Below are positions 16,718 through 24,630 of a DNA stretch of 64,000 nucleotides, in pieces (the stretch's first letter is position 1; each line of letters starts with the position of its first letter). Location of the stretch: NCBI RefSeq assembly GCF_030252425.1, contig NZ_CP126994.1, positions 1,364,001 to 1,428,000 on the forward strand, given 5' to 3'. The notes below the pieces were generated by a model that worked only from the letters and a program-made list of their open reading frames with translations, had not been told where the DNA came from and did no database searches. Both the position numbers and the translations under genes were made by a program. Source of the stretch: Acidisoma sp. PAMC 29798 (GTDB lineage: Bacteria; Pseudomonadota; Alphaproteobacteria; Acetobacterales; Acetobacteraceae).

Positions 16718-18124
16718 TCAGCCTTCCATGTCGTTGGCGATGCGCATCAGCACCTCCGGCGACCGGCTCTTCAGCACGGCGAACCAGACGAAGCCGATCA
16801 GCATGAAGATCACGAAGGCCGGCGGCAGGTAGTTGTACGGATAGGCCGGGTAAGGCACCACGCTGCTGAACAGCACGAAGGCCATCAATGCCGCGCCTGC
16901 CACGCCGTAGATGACGTGCTGAATCTGCAGCCGTCCGGCCCGATACATATCCACCGGCGCCGTGACGCAGACGCCGAGATAGACGACCACGAAGCCATAG
17001 GTCGCGATCGTGCCGGTCAGGCCGAACCCGTTCAGCAGACCCTGCGGCAGCAACAGCAGCAGCAGCACCAGCGTGATCAGCGCAGAGGCGATGACCGCGC
17101 GATACGGCGTGCGATGGACGTGATGCACGAGGCCCATGGAGCGATGCAGGAACTGGTAGCGGCCCATGGAATACAGCATCCGCGAACTCGCATTGATGCA
17201 GGCCAAGGCGCAGGCGAAGGCGCTGATCATGGCCGCGAAATACACCACGCCAGCGGCCCAAGGCAGGCCCGCCTTGTTGGTCATGTCTGCGAAGGGCGAA
17301 GCGCTGCCGCCGATGGCGCCCGCATCGTCGCTCATGCCTAGGATCATGAAGTAGCTGAGAATAACGAAGAAGATGCCGGCGATGGCGGCGCTGCCGATGA
17401 CCGCAACCGGCACGCTGCGATGCGGGTTGGCGGTTTCCTTCGCCAAGGTCGCGGCACTCTCGAAGCCGACGAAGCTGAACACGGCGAAGGTCAGCGCCGA
17501 CATCACGCCGCCCAGCTTCAGATGCGAAATGTCGAGCTGCTTGTGGTCCACAATGGTGCCGTGCTTGCCGACCACGATCGCGGTGATGATGATGATGATG
17601 CCGATCGAAATCGTTTCCAGAACAAGGCCGACCCGCGAGGACATCTGGATATCGCGGAAGGCGGCATAGGTCACCAGGGCGAGGAACACCACCGCGAAGA
17701 CCACCAGCATCGGCATCGACAGCGTGATGTGGAAGACCGCCAGGAAGTTGCCGAGGAAGATCGGAAAGCCGAAGACCACCGCGACCGCCGTGGTGATATA
17801 GGCCAGGATCATGGCCCAGCCGGCGAGGGCGCCTGTCATCGGGCCGAAGTTACGGCCGATATAGACGAAGTAGGACCCCGCTTCGGGATGGCGCTTCGCC
17901 AAAGTGGCGATGCAGGCGCCCACGAAGACAAGGCCGATGGTGGCGATGAGGTAGGACAGCCAGGATCCCACACCGGCGAGACCGGCAACGACCGAAATGT
18001 TGAGCGCGGGCGTCAGGGTCGGGGCGATATTCGCGATGGACTGCCCGATCGTTTCCGGGAGGCTGAGGGCGCCGTGCTTTAATTGCGCGGATGGTGGGGC
18101 GATGACATCAGTAGCGGCAACCAT
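16718..18124 (-). CDS. APC-superfamily amino acid/amine permease
   Basis: A 468-residue integral membrane protein with about twelve hydrophobic segments. The N-terminal region LPETIGQSIANIAPTL, the following GVGSWLSYLIATIG and the CINASSRMLYSMGRY segment near residue 315 are typical of APC-family transporters (YbaT/PuuP-like). A GGAGAT ribosome site precedes the ATG. It lies 61 bases downstream of the copper amine oxidase gene in the same direction, so import of the amine that the oxidase consumes is the likely role. Confidence 0.88.
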   Translation of the reverse strand: MVAATDVIAPPSAQLKHGALSLPETIGQSIANIAPTLTPALNISVVAGLAGVGSWLSYLIATIGLVFVGACIATLAKRHPEAGSYFVYIGRNFGPMTGALAGWAMILAYITTAVAVVFGFPIFLGNFLAVFHITLSMPMLVVFAVVFLALVTYAAFRDIQMSSRVGLVLETISIGIIIIITAIVVGKHGTIVDHKQLDISHLKLGGVMSALTFAVFSFVGFESAATLAKETANPHRSVPVAVIGSAAIAGIFFVILSYFMILGMSDDAGAIGGSASPFADMTNKAGLPWAAGVVYFAAMISAFACALACINASSRMLYSMGRYQFLHRSMGLVHHVHRTPYRAVIASALITLVLLLLLLPQGLLNGFGLTGTIATYGFVVVYLGVCVTAPVDMYRAGRLQIQHVIYGVAGAALMAFVLFSSVVPYPAYPYNYLPPAFVIFMLIGFVWFAVLKSRSPEVLMRIANDMEG

Positions 18125-18185
18125 GTTTTAATATCTCCGTTAGAAGCGCGGTCAGAAAGACGTCGTTACCGGGGCCGGTTCCCGA

Positions 18186-20144
18186 TCATGAGGCGCAGCA
18201 GGACGGCGCGGCATCTCGGCTGGCGGTATTCATCGTCTCCGCCACCGCGATACCGGGATTGCTGTCGAAAAATCCGCTCGGCATGAGGGTGAATCCCGTG
18301 GTGATGCAGGGCTGCACGGGAAAATCCTCGGTGCGGACGGAATGATGCAGGCCGAAGACATGCCATAGCGTAACGCTTGCATTGTCGATCGGCCGATCTT
18401 GCTTGACGAAGTCGGACACGCCGCCGTTTCCGTCGGAATGGTTCATGAACTCGCCGGCCGGATAACGCTCCTCGGCCTCATGCGCCGTCACCCAGAGGTG
18501 ATTCTCGACGAAATTCGAACGCTTGCCGGACGGTCCTTGCGGCAGCAGAAAGGAGTTGACGCAGTTCGTCGGCAGCAGCTTGTAGCCGACGGCGGTGCCG
18601 ACATGGTTGGTCTTGTTCGGATTGACGACCTTCCAATAGCGCTGGCTGGCGAGGTTGGCGCGGCGGCAGGCTTCCGTCTCGGTCTTGAATACCGTCTCGC
18701 TTTCAAAGAAGGCATTGCCCCAGGGGTTGGACGGGCCTTCGGGCTCGGCGGCCGTATTGCACTCCACCACGGAATTGCCGATGCCATCGACGGCCATGTC
18801 GAGCCGCGCGCAGAAGATGTGCTGGTGGATCTGCCCCGCAACACCGGGGGAGACTTCGCGCTCGTATTTGCTGGGGCTGCCCGGCACGCAGCCCACCGTA
18901 TTGATGATGCCCGTGGCCTTCATCTGAAAGCTGATGTCGCCGCTCTGGTTGAAGGTCCAGTATTGGGCATATTCGTAATTGCCCACGGTCGCGATGCAGG
19001 ACACGACCAGCTTGCGGGCGCGGCGAAGCTGGGTGCGCTCGGTGCGGAAATCCCAATGCTTCCACAGGATGCCGTCATCCTCCTCATGAATGCAGATCGC
19101 CTTGCGGATCGTGTAGATCTCGCCGGACATCGTATTGAGGTTGACGTCGAGATACTGGATGGCGCCCAAGCAGTCGCAGCCGAGTTCCAGGGAATTCGTC
19201 AGCTTGCCGAGGCCGTATTCCCCGATGTCGAAGACGTTCTTGCGGTAATGGCCACGATCGGGCGAGCCGTACGGCACGACCATCTCGACCAGGGACGCCC
19301 GGTTGATGACGGGGCGGCCGGTGAAGCGCATATCGTGGAGGGTCAGCCCCTCCCGCGCATTGAAGCCGATAGCCAGCGACCAACGCTCCCAGGTCAGCGC
19401 ATTGCCGTCGAGCGTGAAGCTCACGCCGTCCGGCTGCTCGATATTGAGCGTCTTGAGAGGCGGCAACGTGTCGGTGATGAACTTGCTGTCGTAATTGACT
19501 TCGCGCATCGGAATCGGCGGCCCGCCGTAGTCGTCGACACGCAGCACGACGCCGCTCTTGATATCGACGACGGCATTCAGACCCTCGACCGGATGGGCAT
19601 AGAAGGCCTCATCGGCGTAGAGGCGCACCCAGATGAAGGTATGGGACAGATGCTCGCCTTCCTCATCCGCTCTGCCGAAATTTCCGGCAGACCAGGGATC
19701 GACGCAGACCGTGTCCATATCCGTGATGCCGCGGCGGGCGCAGGCTTCAACGAAGCGCGGATCGGCCTTCACATAGGCTTCGATGGCCATGAACTGTTCA
19801 AGCTGGATCATCGGTCGCGCACTGGGGAAGTGCTGACTGGTGAGAATACGCCGGTCATCGAGCGACAGCGTCAGCTTCCAGACGCCGGGCTCGTCGGCGC
19901 GAAAGACATTGGCGCGCGCCTGTCGCGGGAGGGCCAGTCCGGCTGTGGGATCGACGATCGCGGCCTTGGGCGGCTCCATCAATTCGATCGTCTCGAATAG
20001 GATGGCCGGGCCGAAGGCAGGATCGGCCTTGACGATCGCCACGCTTGCTCGAATTTCGGCGGGCGAGAGCGGCGCCAAGGCATGGCGTTGCGCGGACAGA
20101 GGGCGGTGAGCCATTGGGTCGATGACGCGGGCGATGTCGTCCAT
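18186..20144 (-). CDS. Copper-containing primary-amine oxidase
   Basis: A 652-residue copper amine oxidase. Tyr390 in the motif NYEY (GNYEYAQYW) is the residue that becomes topaquinone. The copper ligands are the HxH of QIHQHIFCARLD and the later histidine in GLHHSVRTEDFP, and the C-terminal MPSGFFDSNPG is the family ending. The probable catalytic base lies in YADEAFYAHPVEGLN. It oxidises primary amines such as phenethylamine or tyramine to aldehyde, ammonia and peroxide. No signal peptide is seen, so it is probably cytoplasmic as in Arthrobacter-type enzymes. A strong AGGAGAGG ribosome site is present, and a permease gene follows. Confidence 0.95.
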   Translation of the reverse strand: MDDIARVIDPMAHRPLSAQRHALAPLSPAEIRASVAIVKADPAFGPAILFETIELMEPPKAAIVDPTAGLALPRQARANVFRADEPGVWKLTLSLDDRRILTSQHFPSARPMIQLEQFMAIEAYVKADPRFVEACARRGITDMDTVCVDPWSAGNFGRADEEGEHLSHTFIWVRLYADEAFYAHPVEGLNAVVDIKSGVVLRVDDYGGPPIPMREVNYDSKFITDTLPPLKTLNIEQPDGVSFTLDGNALTWERWSLAIGFNAREGLTLHDMRFTGRPVINRASLVEMVVPYGSPDRGHYRKNVFDIGEYGLGKLTNSLELGCDCLGAIQYLDVNLNTMSGEIYTIRKAICIHEEDDGILWKHWDFRTERTQLRRARKLVVSCIATVGNYEYAQYWTFNQSGDISFQMKATGIINTVGCVPGSPSKYEREVSPGVAGQIHQHIFCARLDMAVDGIGNSVVECNTAAEPEGPSNPWGNAFFESETVFKTETEACRRANLASQRYWKVVNPNKTNHVGTAVGYKLLPTNCVNSFLLPQGPSGKRSNFVENHLWVTAHEAEERYPAGEFMNHSDGNGGVSDFVKQDRPIDNASVTLWHVFGLHHSVRTEDFPVQPCITTGFTLMPSGFFDSNPGIAVAETMNTASRDAAPSCCAS

Positions 20145-20302
20145 GAACCTCTCCTAAGGTCGTCCTGTCCGGACGTCGTTGTTTCGGTTAATGCAATGGT
20201 CATGCCACGCAACTGTCACGTCTGCAGAGTGGGGGTGTTTTCGGCCGCGGCGGCTGGTAAGCTCCGCGACCACCACCACGTTCTGTTCGCAGTTTGGGAG
20301 GC

Positions 20303-20473
20303 ATGAGAATGAGCAAGAAATCGCCGCCGGCCGCCGAATCGGTGGACCGCGAACCGTCTGACGAGCCGACGCCGAAGGGCGAGGCGCCCCCGGTCTCACC
20401 AGATGACGAGCCCAAGGGCCACCCGACCAGCGATCGGTTTCGGACCGAGTCCGCGAAACCGACGCAGACATAG
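20303..20473 (+). CDS. Small hydrophilic hypothetical protein, 56 residues
   Basis: Starts ATG at 20303 (or two codons on) after a GGGAGG ribosome site. The product is short and Pro/Glu/Asp/Lys-rich, with no hydrophobic segment (for example SDEPTPKGEAPP), and is probably disordered. I do not recognise a family. Its stop is 11 bases before the likely start of the first CheW gene, which has no good ribosome site of its own, so it may serve as a leader whose translation feeds that gene. Coding is plausible but unproven. Confidence 0.5.
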   Translation: MRMSKKSPPAAESVDREPSDEPTPKGEAPPVSPDDEPKGHPTSDRFRTESAKPTQT

Positions 20474-20483
20474 CGTCAGGAGC

Positions 20484-20960
20484 TTGACCGGGCCGATCGC
20501 CATTCTATCGCTGCGCGTCTCGGGGCAGTCGCTCGCGATCGCGCAGACTGAGGTGATCGAGGTGCTGCCGGTGCCGAGGCTCGCGACGGTGCCCGAGGCA
20601 CCGGAAATGGTCACTGGCGCCTTTCGGCTGGGCGCGGAAACGGTCTTGGTGATCCGCCTCGCGACCTTGCTGGGTCTGACGGCCCAACCCGAGGGGGATG
20701 CGCTCTATCATCATCTCTTGCTGCTGCCCGCCCGCGATGGCGCCGCGCGGCTGGCGCTGTTGGTCGATCGTGTCACCAACCTACATCGCATCGAGCCCAC
20801 GCTGCTGCCGGCGGGTCATAGCTTCAATGACTGCGTGACGGGCGATGTGCAGATCGACGGCGCGGTGGTGCCCTTGCTGGCCGTGGCCCGGCTGCTGACG
20901 GCGAAGGATCTCGCCTTCGCCGAGGCCTTCGCGCTTCGGGCGGAGGCGCGCGGCGTATGA
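20484..20960 (+). CDS. CheW-like adaptor protein (first)
   Basis: About 158 residues of CheW fold, from ILSLRVSGQSLAIAQTEVIEV through the conserved middle ALLVDRVTNLHRIEP to VVPLLAVARLL. CheW proteins join chemoreceptors to CheA. There is no ATG at a suitable place: TTG at 20484 is the best candidate, with AGGAG too close to it, so the start is uncertain and coupling to the small upstream gene is likely. The frame is open back to 20403. The stop overlaps the CheR start (ATGA). It is the first recognisable gene of the chemosensory operon. Confidence 0.82.
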   Translation: MTGPIAILSLRVSGQSLAIAQTEVIEVLPVPRLATVPEAPEMVTGAFRLGAETVLVIRLATLLGLTAQPEGDALYHHLLLLPARDGAARLALLVDRVTNLHRIEPTLLPAGHSFNDCVTGDVQIDGAVVPLLAVARLLTAKDLAFAEAFALRAEARGV

Positions 20961-22321
20961 CCGCGCCAGACGGATCCTTCGCGGCTCTCAAGCAGGCGAT
21001 CATCGCCCGCACCGGCCACGACTATTATGCCGACAAGGACCGCTTGCTGCGCGACCGCCTGGAACGACGGCTGACCGTCACCCGTGCGGCCGGACTGCCG
21101 GATTATGCGCGCCTGCTGCACGATCCGGTGGCAGGCGCCGCCGAATGGGCGGAGCTGGAAGCCGAGATCACGATCGGGGAGACGTTCTTCTTCCGCCACG
21201 CGGAACAATTCGCTGCGCTGAAGGACGTGATCCTCCCCGCGATCATTGCCGAGAACCAGGCAACCCGCCGCATCCGCATCTGGAGCGCCGGCTGTGCGGT
21301 CGGCGCCGAGCCCTATTCGGTCGCCATCCTGATGGAGCGCATCTTGGGGGAGGCGCTGGCTGATTGGACCATCGAGATCATCGGCAGCGATATCAACCAC
21401 CGCTGCCTGACCCAGGCCCGTGAGGGACGTTTCAGCGGCTGGGCGCTGCGCGGCATGACGGAGGCCGAGAAAACGCGGGATTTTCTGCCGAGCCCCGATG
21501 GCCGCCACTGGCATATCGATCCACGCCACCAGCCGCGCACCCGGTTCATGCGGCACAATCTGCTCAGCCTGCTCGATGGCACTTCTCCGCCAGACGTCTC
21601 CGATTTCGACCTCATCCTCTGCCGCAACGTGCTGATCTATTTCGGGCCTGATCAGGTGCCGGGGATGCTGTCCGCGCTGGCAGACTGCCTGAAACCCTCT
21701 GGCTGGCTGATGGTCGGTCATTCGGACGCCGTCGTCGGCGTACCGGCGGCTCTGGGCGTCGTGCAGCTTCCAGGCACCCTGGCATTCCGCCCGCCCGGCT
21801 GCGGCACGCCGGCGCCGCTAGCAAACCCGCCCCCGCCTGTCGAATGGCCGGCCTTCACCGTCGAAAAGCCCGCTCGCCGCGTTCCTGCGCGACTGCCTCA
21901 GCCCGAACCCGTCGCGGTCGATCCGGTGCCGATACCGGCGATCCGGGCGCTTGCGGATCTCGGCGCGCTGGACGAGGCCACCGCCGCCTGCGCCGCGGCC
22001 ATCGTTGTGCATCCGCTGGACCATCGTCTGCACTTCTATGACGGTGTCATCGCCCAGGCGCGGGGCGATATTGCGAGGGCCGAGGCCGCCTTGCGCCGCG
22101 CCATCTATCTCCGTAACGACATGGTCATGGCCTATTACCATCTCGGTCTGCTGCTGATCGACGGCACGGCGCGTGAGGCCGGACGTCGGATGATGGAGCA
22201 GGTCATCACCCTGTGCGCCGCGCTTCCGCCGTCTGCGATCCTGCCCGAGAGCGATCATCTGCGGCCCGGCGATCTGCGCGGGCTGGTCGGTCAGCGCCTG
22301 CGCCCGGTCGGTATGCCCTGA
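20957..22321 (+). CDS. CheR-type receptor methyltransferase with TPR-like tail
   Basis: A 454-residue protein. Residues 1-275 are a CheR methyltransferase: ITIGETFFFRH in the N-terminal lobe, IWSAGCAVGAEPYSVA as the S-adenosylmethionine site and FDLILCRNVLIYF in the core. After a Pro-rich linker, residues about 315-440 form helical TPR-like repeats (DHRLHFYDGVIAQARGDI). This is the layout of WspC and FrzF rather than of flagellar CheR. It would methylate glutamates of the neighbouring MCP. Its stop overlaps the next ATG by one base. Confidence 0.92.
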   Translation: MTAPDGSFAALKQAIIARTGHDYYADKDRLLRDRLERRLTVTRAAGLPDYARLLHDPVAGAAEWAELEAEITIGETFFFRHAEQFAALKDVILPAIIAENQATRRIRIWSAGCAVGAEPYSVAILMERILGEALADWTIEIIGSDINHRCLTQAREGRFSGWALRGMTEAEKTRDFLPSPDGRHWHIDPRHQPRTRFMRHNLLSLLDGTSPPDVSDFDLILCRNVLIYFGPDQVPGMLSALADCLKPSGWLMVGHSDAVVGVPAALGVVQLPGTLAFRPPGCGTPAPLANPPPPVEWPAFTVEKPARRVPARLPQPEPVAVDPVPIPAIRALADLGALDEATAACAAAIVVHPLDHRLHFYDGVIAQARGDIARAEAALRRAIYLRNDMVMAYYHLGLLLIDGTAREAGRRMMEQVITLCAALPPSAILPESDHLRPGDLRGLVGQRLRPVGMP

Positions 22322-22800
22322 TGGACGCGGCGCGCCTCCAAGTGCTCGATCGTCGCACGGCGGCCCTTGCCGGACGTTTGGCCGATGCGATCGTCGTCGA
22401 GTCTCGGCCCAAAATCATCTGGTGCCTCGGAGAGTCGCTGTTCGGCATCGACCCGGAGATGGTGTCGGCCGTTATTCCCTATCCCGGCTGCACCGCCGTG
22501 CCCGGCCGCCAGTCGGCGGTGCTCGGCGTGATGAGCCGCAGGGGCCGTTTCTACAGCGTGATCGGCCTGCGGCGGCTGATGGCCATGGCCGAGGATGTCG
22601 CGCCCAGCCACCTGCTGCTTCTACGCGGGCCCGCGCCTTATCTCGCTTTGGCGGTCGATCGTGTGCTGGGTCGGCTTGATGTCGCGGTGCCCCCATCGCC
22701 CGATGCCCCCGCCGTGATCCTCGGCACAGCGGGTGAGGGGCGTCTCGTCACGCTGTTCGACCCACGACAGATACTGCGGCGGCTGGGTCACGCCGGATGA
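22321..22800 (+). CDS. CheW-like adaptor protein (second)
   Basis: About 159 residues from the ATG that overlaps the CheR stop. The CheW fold begins near residue 25 (KIIWCLGESLFGIDPEMV) and includes VLGVMSRRGRFYSVIGLRRLM and LALAVDRVLGRLDV. The N-terminal 25 residues are an extra helix-like extension. Two different CheW proteins flanking CheR is the same arrangement as WspB-WspC-WspD. It probably links the MCP encoded just downstream to CheA, alone or in competition with the first CheW. Confidence 0.85.
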   Translation: MDAARLQVLDRRTAALAGRLADAIVVESRPKIIWCLGESLFGIDPEMVSAVIPYPGCTAVPGRQSAVLGVMSRRGRFYSVIGLRRLMAMAEDVAPSHLLLLRGPAPYLALAVDRVLGRLDVAVPPSPDAPAVILGTAGEGRLVTLFDPRQILRRLGHAG

Positions 22801-22822
22801 GTTTTTCAGGAGTTGATACCAG

Positions 22823-24511
22823 GTGACGATCGCCGCCCGCCTTTTTCTCGGTTTCCTGCTCAGCGTCCTGATGTTGGTGGGTGTCGGCTTGCTCAGCCTC
22901 AACCTCGTCGGCCGCTTGCGCGACACCACACAGGCCATCGCCGCCCATGACATCTGGGCCTATCGCGTTGTGCAGCGCATCCTCCAAAGCCAGATCACCT
23001 TGATCGACGCCCGCCGGGCTGCCGTGGTCGAGTTCATGATGCCAAGCCCCGTCCTCCCGGGCGCCCCGCCGAAAGGCGTCGACCCGGCCGTGACCCGCTG
23101 GCGCGCGGAGGCGGACCGCGCGGCAGCGGCTTTGGCGGATGCCATCGCGGTCGCCAGTGGGTTCGAGCAGCAGTCGATCACCCTCGACGTTCCAGGTCGC
23201 GCGGCGACCTGGCATGAGGTCGTGCGCCTGTTCCAGCAGGCGCAACTCCAATTCACGTCCCTCCGCGCCGATTCCGAGACGCAGTTCGATTCCATTTCCA
23301 CGGGTGACACCAAGTCGGTCGTGGCGTCCGAGCCCAAGCTGCTCAGCGAAAACGTCGCTTTCGGCCAGACGATGCTTCAGGCCGAGGACGCCTTGCAGAC
23401 CGGCGACAAGGCCGGCCAGCAACGCGTGGATGATCTCACCGCCCAGGTGCGCATGATTCTGGTGACGTCGGTGGTGGTCGCACTTCTTGCCTCGCTGCTG
23501 ATCGCTTGGAGTGTGCGGCGCTCGATCATGCGGTCGCTCGATGCTTTTGCGGGTTTCGCCGAACAGGTCGGTAGCGGGGACCTGGGTGGTCAGCCTTTGA
23601 CCGTGGGCCGCGACGAGCTTGGCCGGTTGGCCGCTGCGTTGAACCATATGGTCGAAAGCCTGCGGCAGATCGGCCGCAAGAGCCAGGAGATCACCAGCAC
23701 GCTGAATGCCTCGGCGGCGCAGATCCGCGCCTCGACCCAGCAACAGGCCGCGAGCGTCGAGGAGCAGTTGGCCGCCATCCAGGAAACGGCCGCGACGGCG
23801 GATGAGATCACCCATTCCGGCGCCCGCATCGCCAGCCGCGCGCAGGAAGTGATCCAGGCGGCCCAGGCGTCGGTCGCGACCAGCGCGAATGGCCTGCGCG
23901 CTGTCGCCGAAGCCGCCCGCGCCATGGACGCCATTCGCGACCAGGGCGAGATGGTCGCGTCCAATATCGTGGCCCTGAGTGAAAAGACCCAGGCGATCGG
24001 TGAGATCATCATGACCGTCAACGACATCTCCGAGCGGTCGCATCTGCTGGCGCTGAATGCCGCGATCGAAGCGGCGGCGGCCGGGGAAAGCGGTCGCAGC
24101 TTCGCGGTCGTCGCGTCCGAGCTGAAGGTGCTGGCCGATCAGGCCAAGGACGCCACCATCCAGGTGCGATCGATCCTGGGTGAGATCCAGCGCGGCATCA
24201 ATACCTCGGTCATGTTGACGGAGGAGGCGGTCAAGCGCGTCGCCGTCGGGCGTGAGCGGTCCGACATCACCGAGCGCGCGATCGAGGAGATCACCGCCAG
24301 CGTGCAGGAAAGCGTGCAGACCTTCCAGCAGATCGTCGCCTCCACCAATCAGCAGCAGATCGGCATCGAACAGGTCATGGGCGCGTTGCAGAGCATTCGG
24401 CAGGCGAGCCAGCAGACGGCATCCGGCACGCGGGAACTGGAAACGGCGGCGGCCAGTTTGTCCGAGCTTTCGGGGCAGCTGTTGGCGCTGTCCGATCGCT
24501 ACCGGACTTAG
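22823..24511 (+). CDS. Methyl-accepting chemotaxis protein
   Basis: A 562-residue receptor with a GTG start. Membrane helix 1 is at about residues 7-29 and helix 2 at 209-231, enclosing a helical periplasmic domain of about 180 residues with no family that I recognise. A HAMP domain (RSIMRSLDAFAGFAEQV to about residue 280) and a long coiled-coil signalling domain follow. The tip reads ISERSHLLALNAAIEAAAAG, close to the standard but with RSH where QTN is usual and Ala for Arg. No C-terminal CheR/CheB tether pentapeptide is present. It would report to the hybrid CheA of this operon. Confidence 0.93.
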   Translation: MTIAARLFLGFLLSVLMLVGVGLLSLNLVGRLRDTTQAIAAHDIWAYRVVQRILQSQITLIDARRAAVVEFMMPSPVLPGAPPKGVDPAVTRWRAEADRAAAALADAIAVASGFEQQSITLDVPGRAATWHEVVRLFQQAQLQFTSLRADSETQFDSISTGDTKSVVASEPKLLSENVAFGQTMLQAEDALQTGDKAGQQRVDDLTAQVRMILVTSVVVALLASLLIAWSVRRSIMRSLDAFAGFAEQVGSGDLGGQPLTVGRDELGRLAAALNHMVESLRQIGRKSQEITSTLNASAAQIRASTQQQAASVEEQLAAIQETAATADEITHSGARIASRAQEVIQAAQASVATSANGLRAVAEAARAMDAIRDQGEMVASNIVALSEKTQAIGEIIMTVNDISERSHLLALNAAIEAAAAGESGRSFAVVASELKVLADQAKDATIQVRSILGEIQRGINTSVMLTEEAVKRVAVGRERSDITERAIEEITASVQESVQTFQQIVASTNQQQIGIEQVMGALQSIRQASQQTASGTRELETAAASLSELSGQLLALSDRYRT

Positions 24512-24530
24512 TGGTGGTGCCCGTATATAC

Positions 24531-24606
24531 CCTCGTCATCCACAGGCTTGACCCGCGGATCCATACGCGCCCATGGATCCGCGCATCAAGTGCGCGGATG
24601 ACGAGG
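24531..24606. repeat. Family B intergenic palindrome, full-length copy
   Basis: Outer arms CCTCGTCATCC (24531-24541) and GGATGACGAGG (24596-24606) are perfect inverted repeats, and inner arms CGCGGATCCAT (24554-24564) and ATGGATCCGCG (24573-24583) are too. It lies between the MCP and CheA genes, inside the chemosensory operon, and could lower transcription or stabilise the upstream message. Confidence 0.8.
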
Positions 24607-24630
24607 GGAAGCGGTGGCGGCGCGTAATCC

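Noticed and set aside
18399-20000. Open frame of 533 codons opposite the amine oxidase
   Set aside because: The minus-strand protein has all copper amine oxidase motifs, while this one has none.
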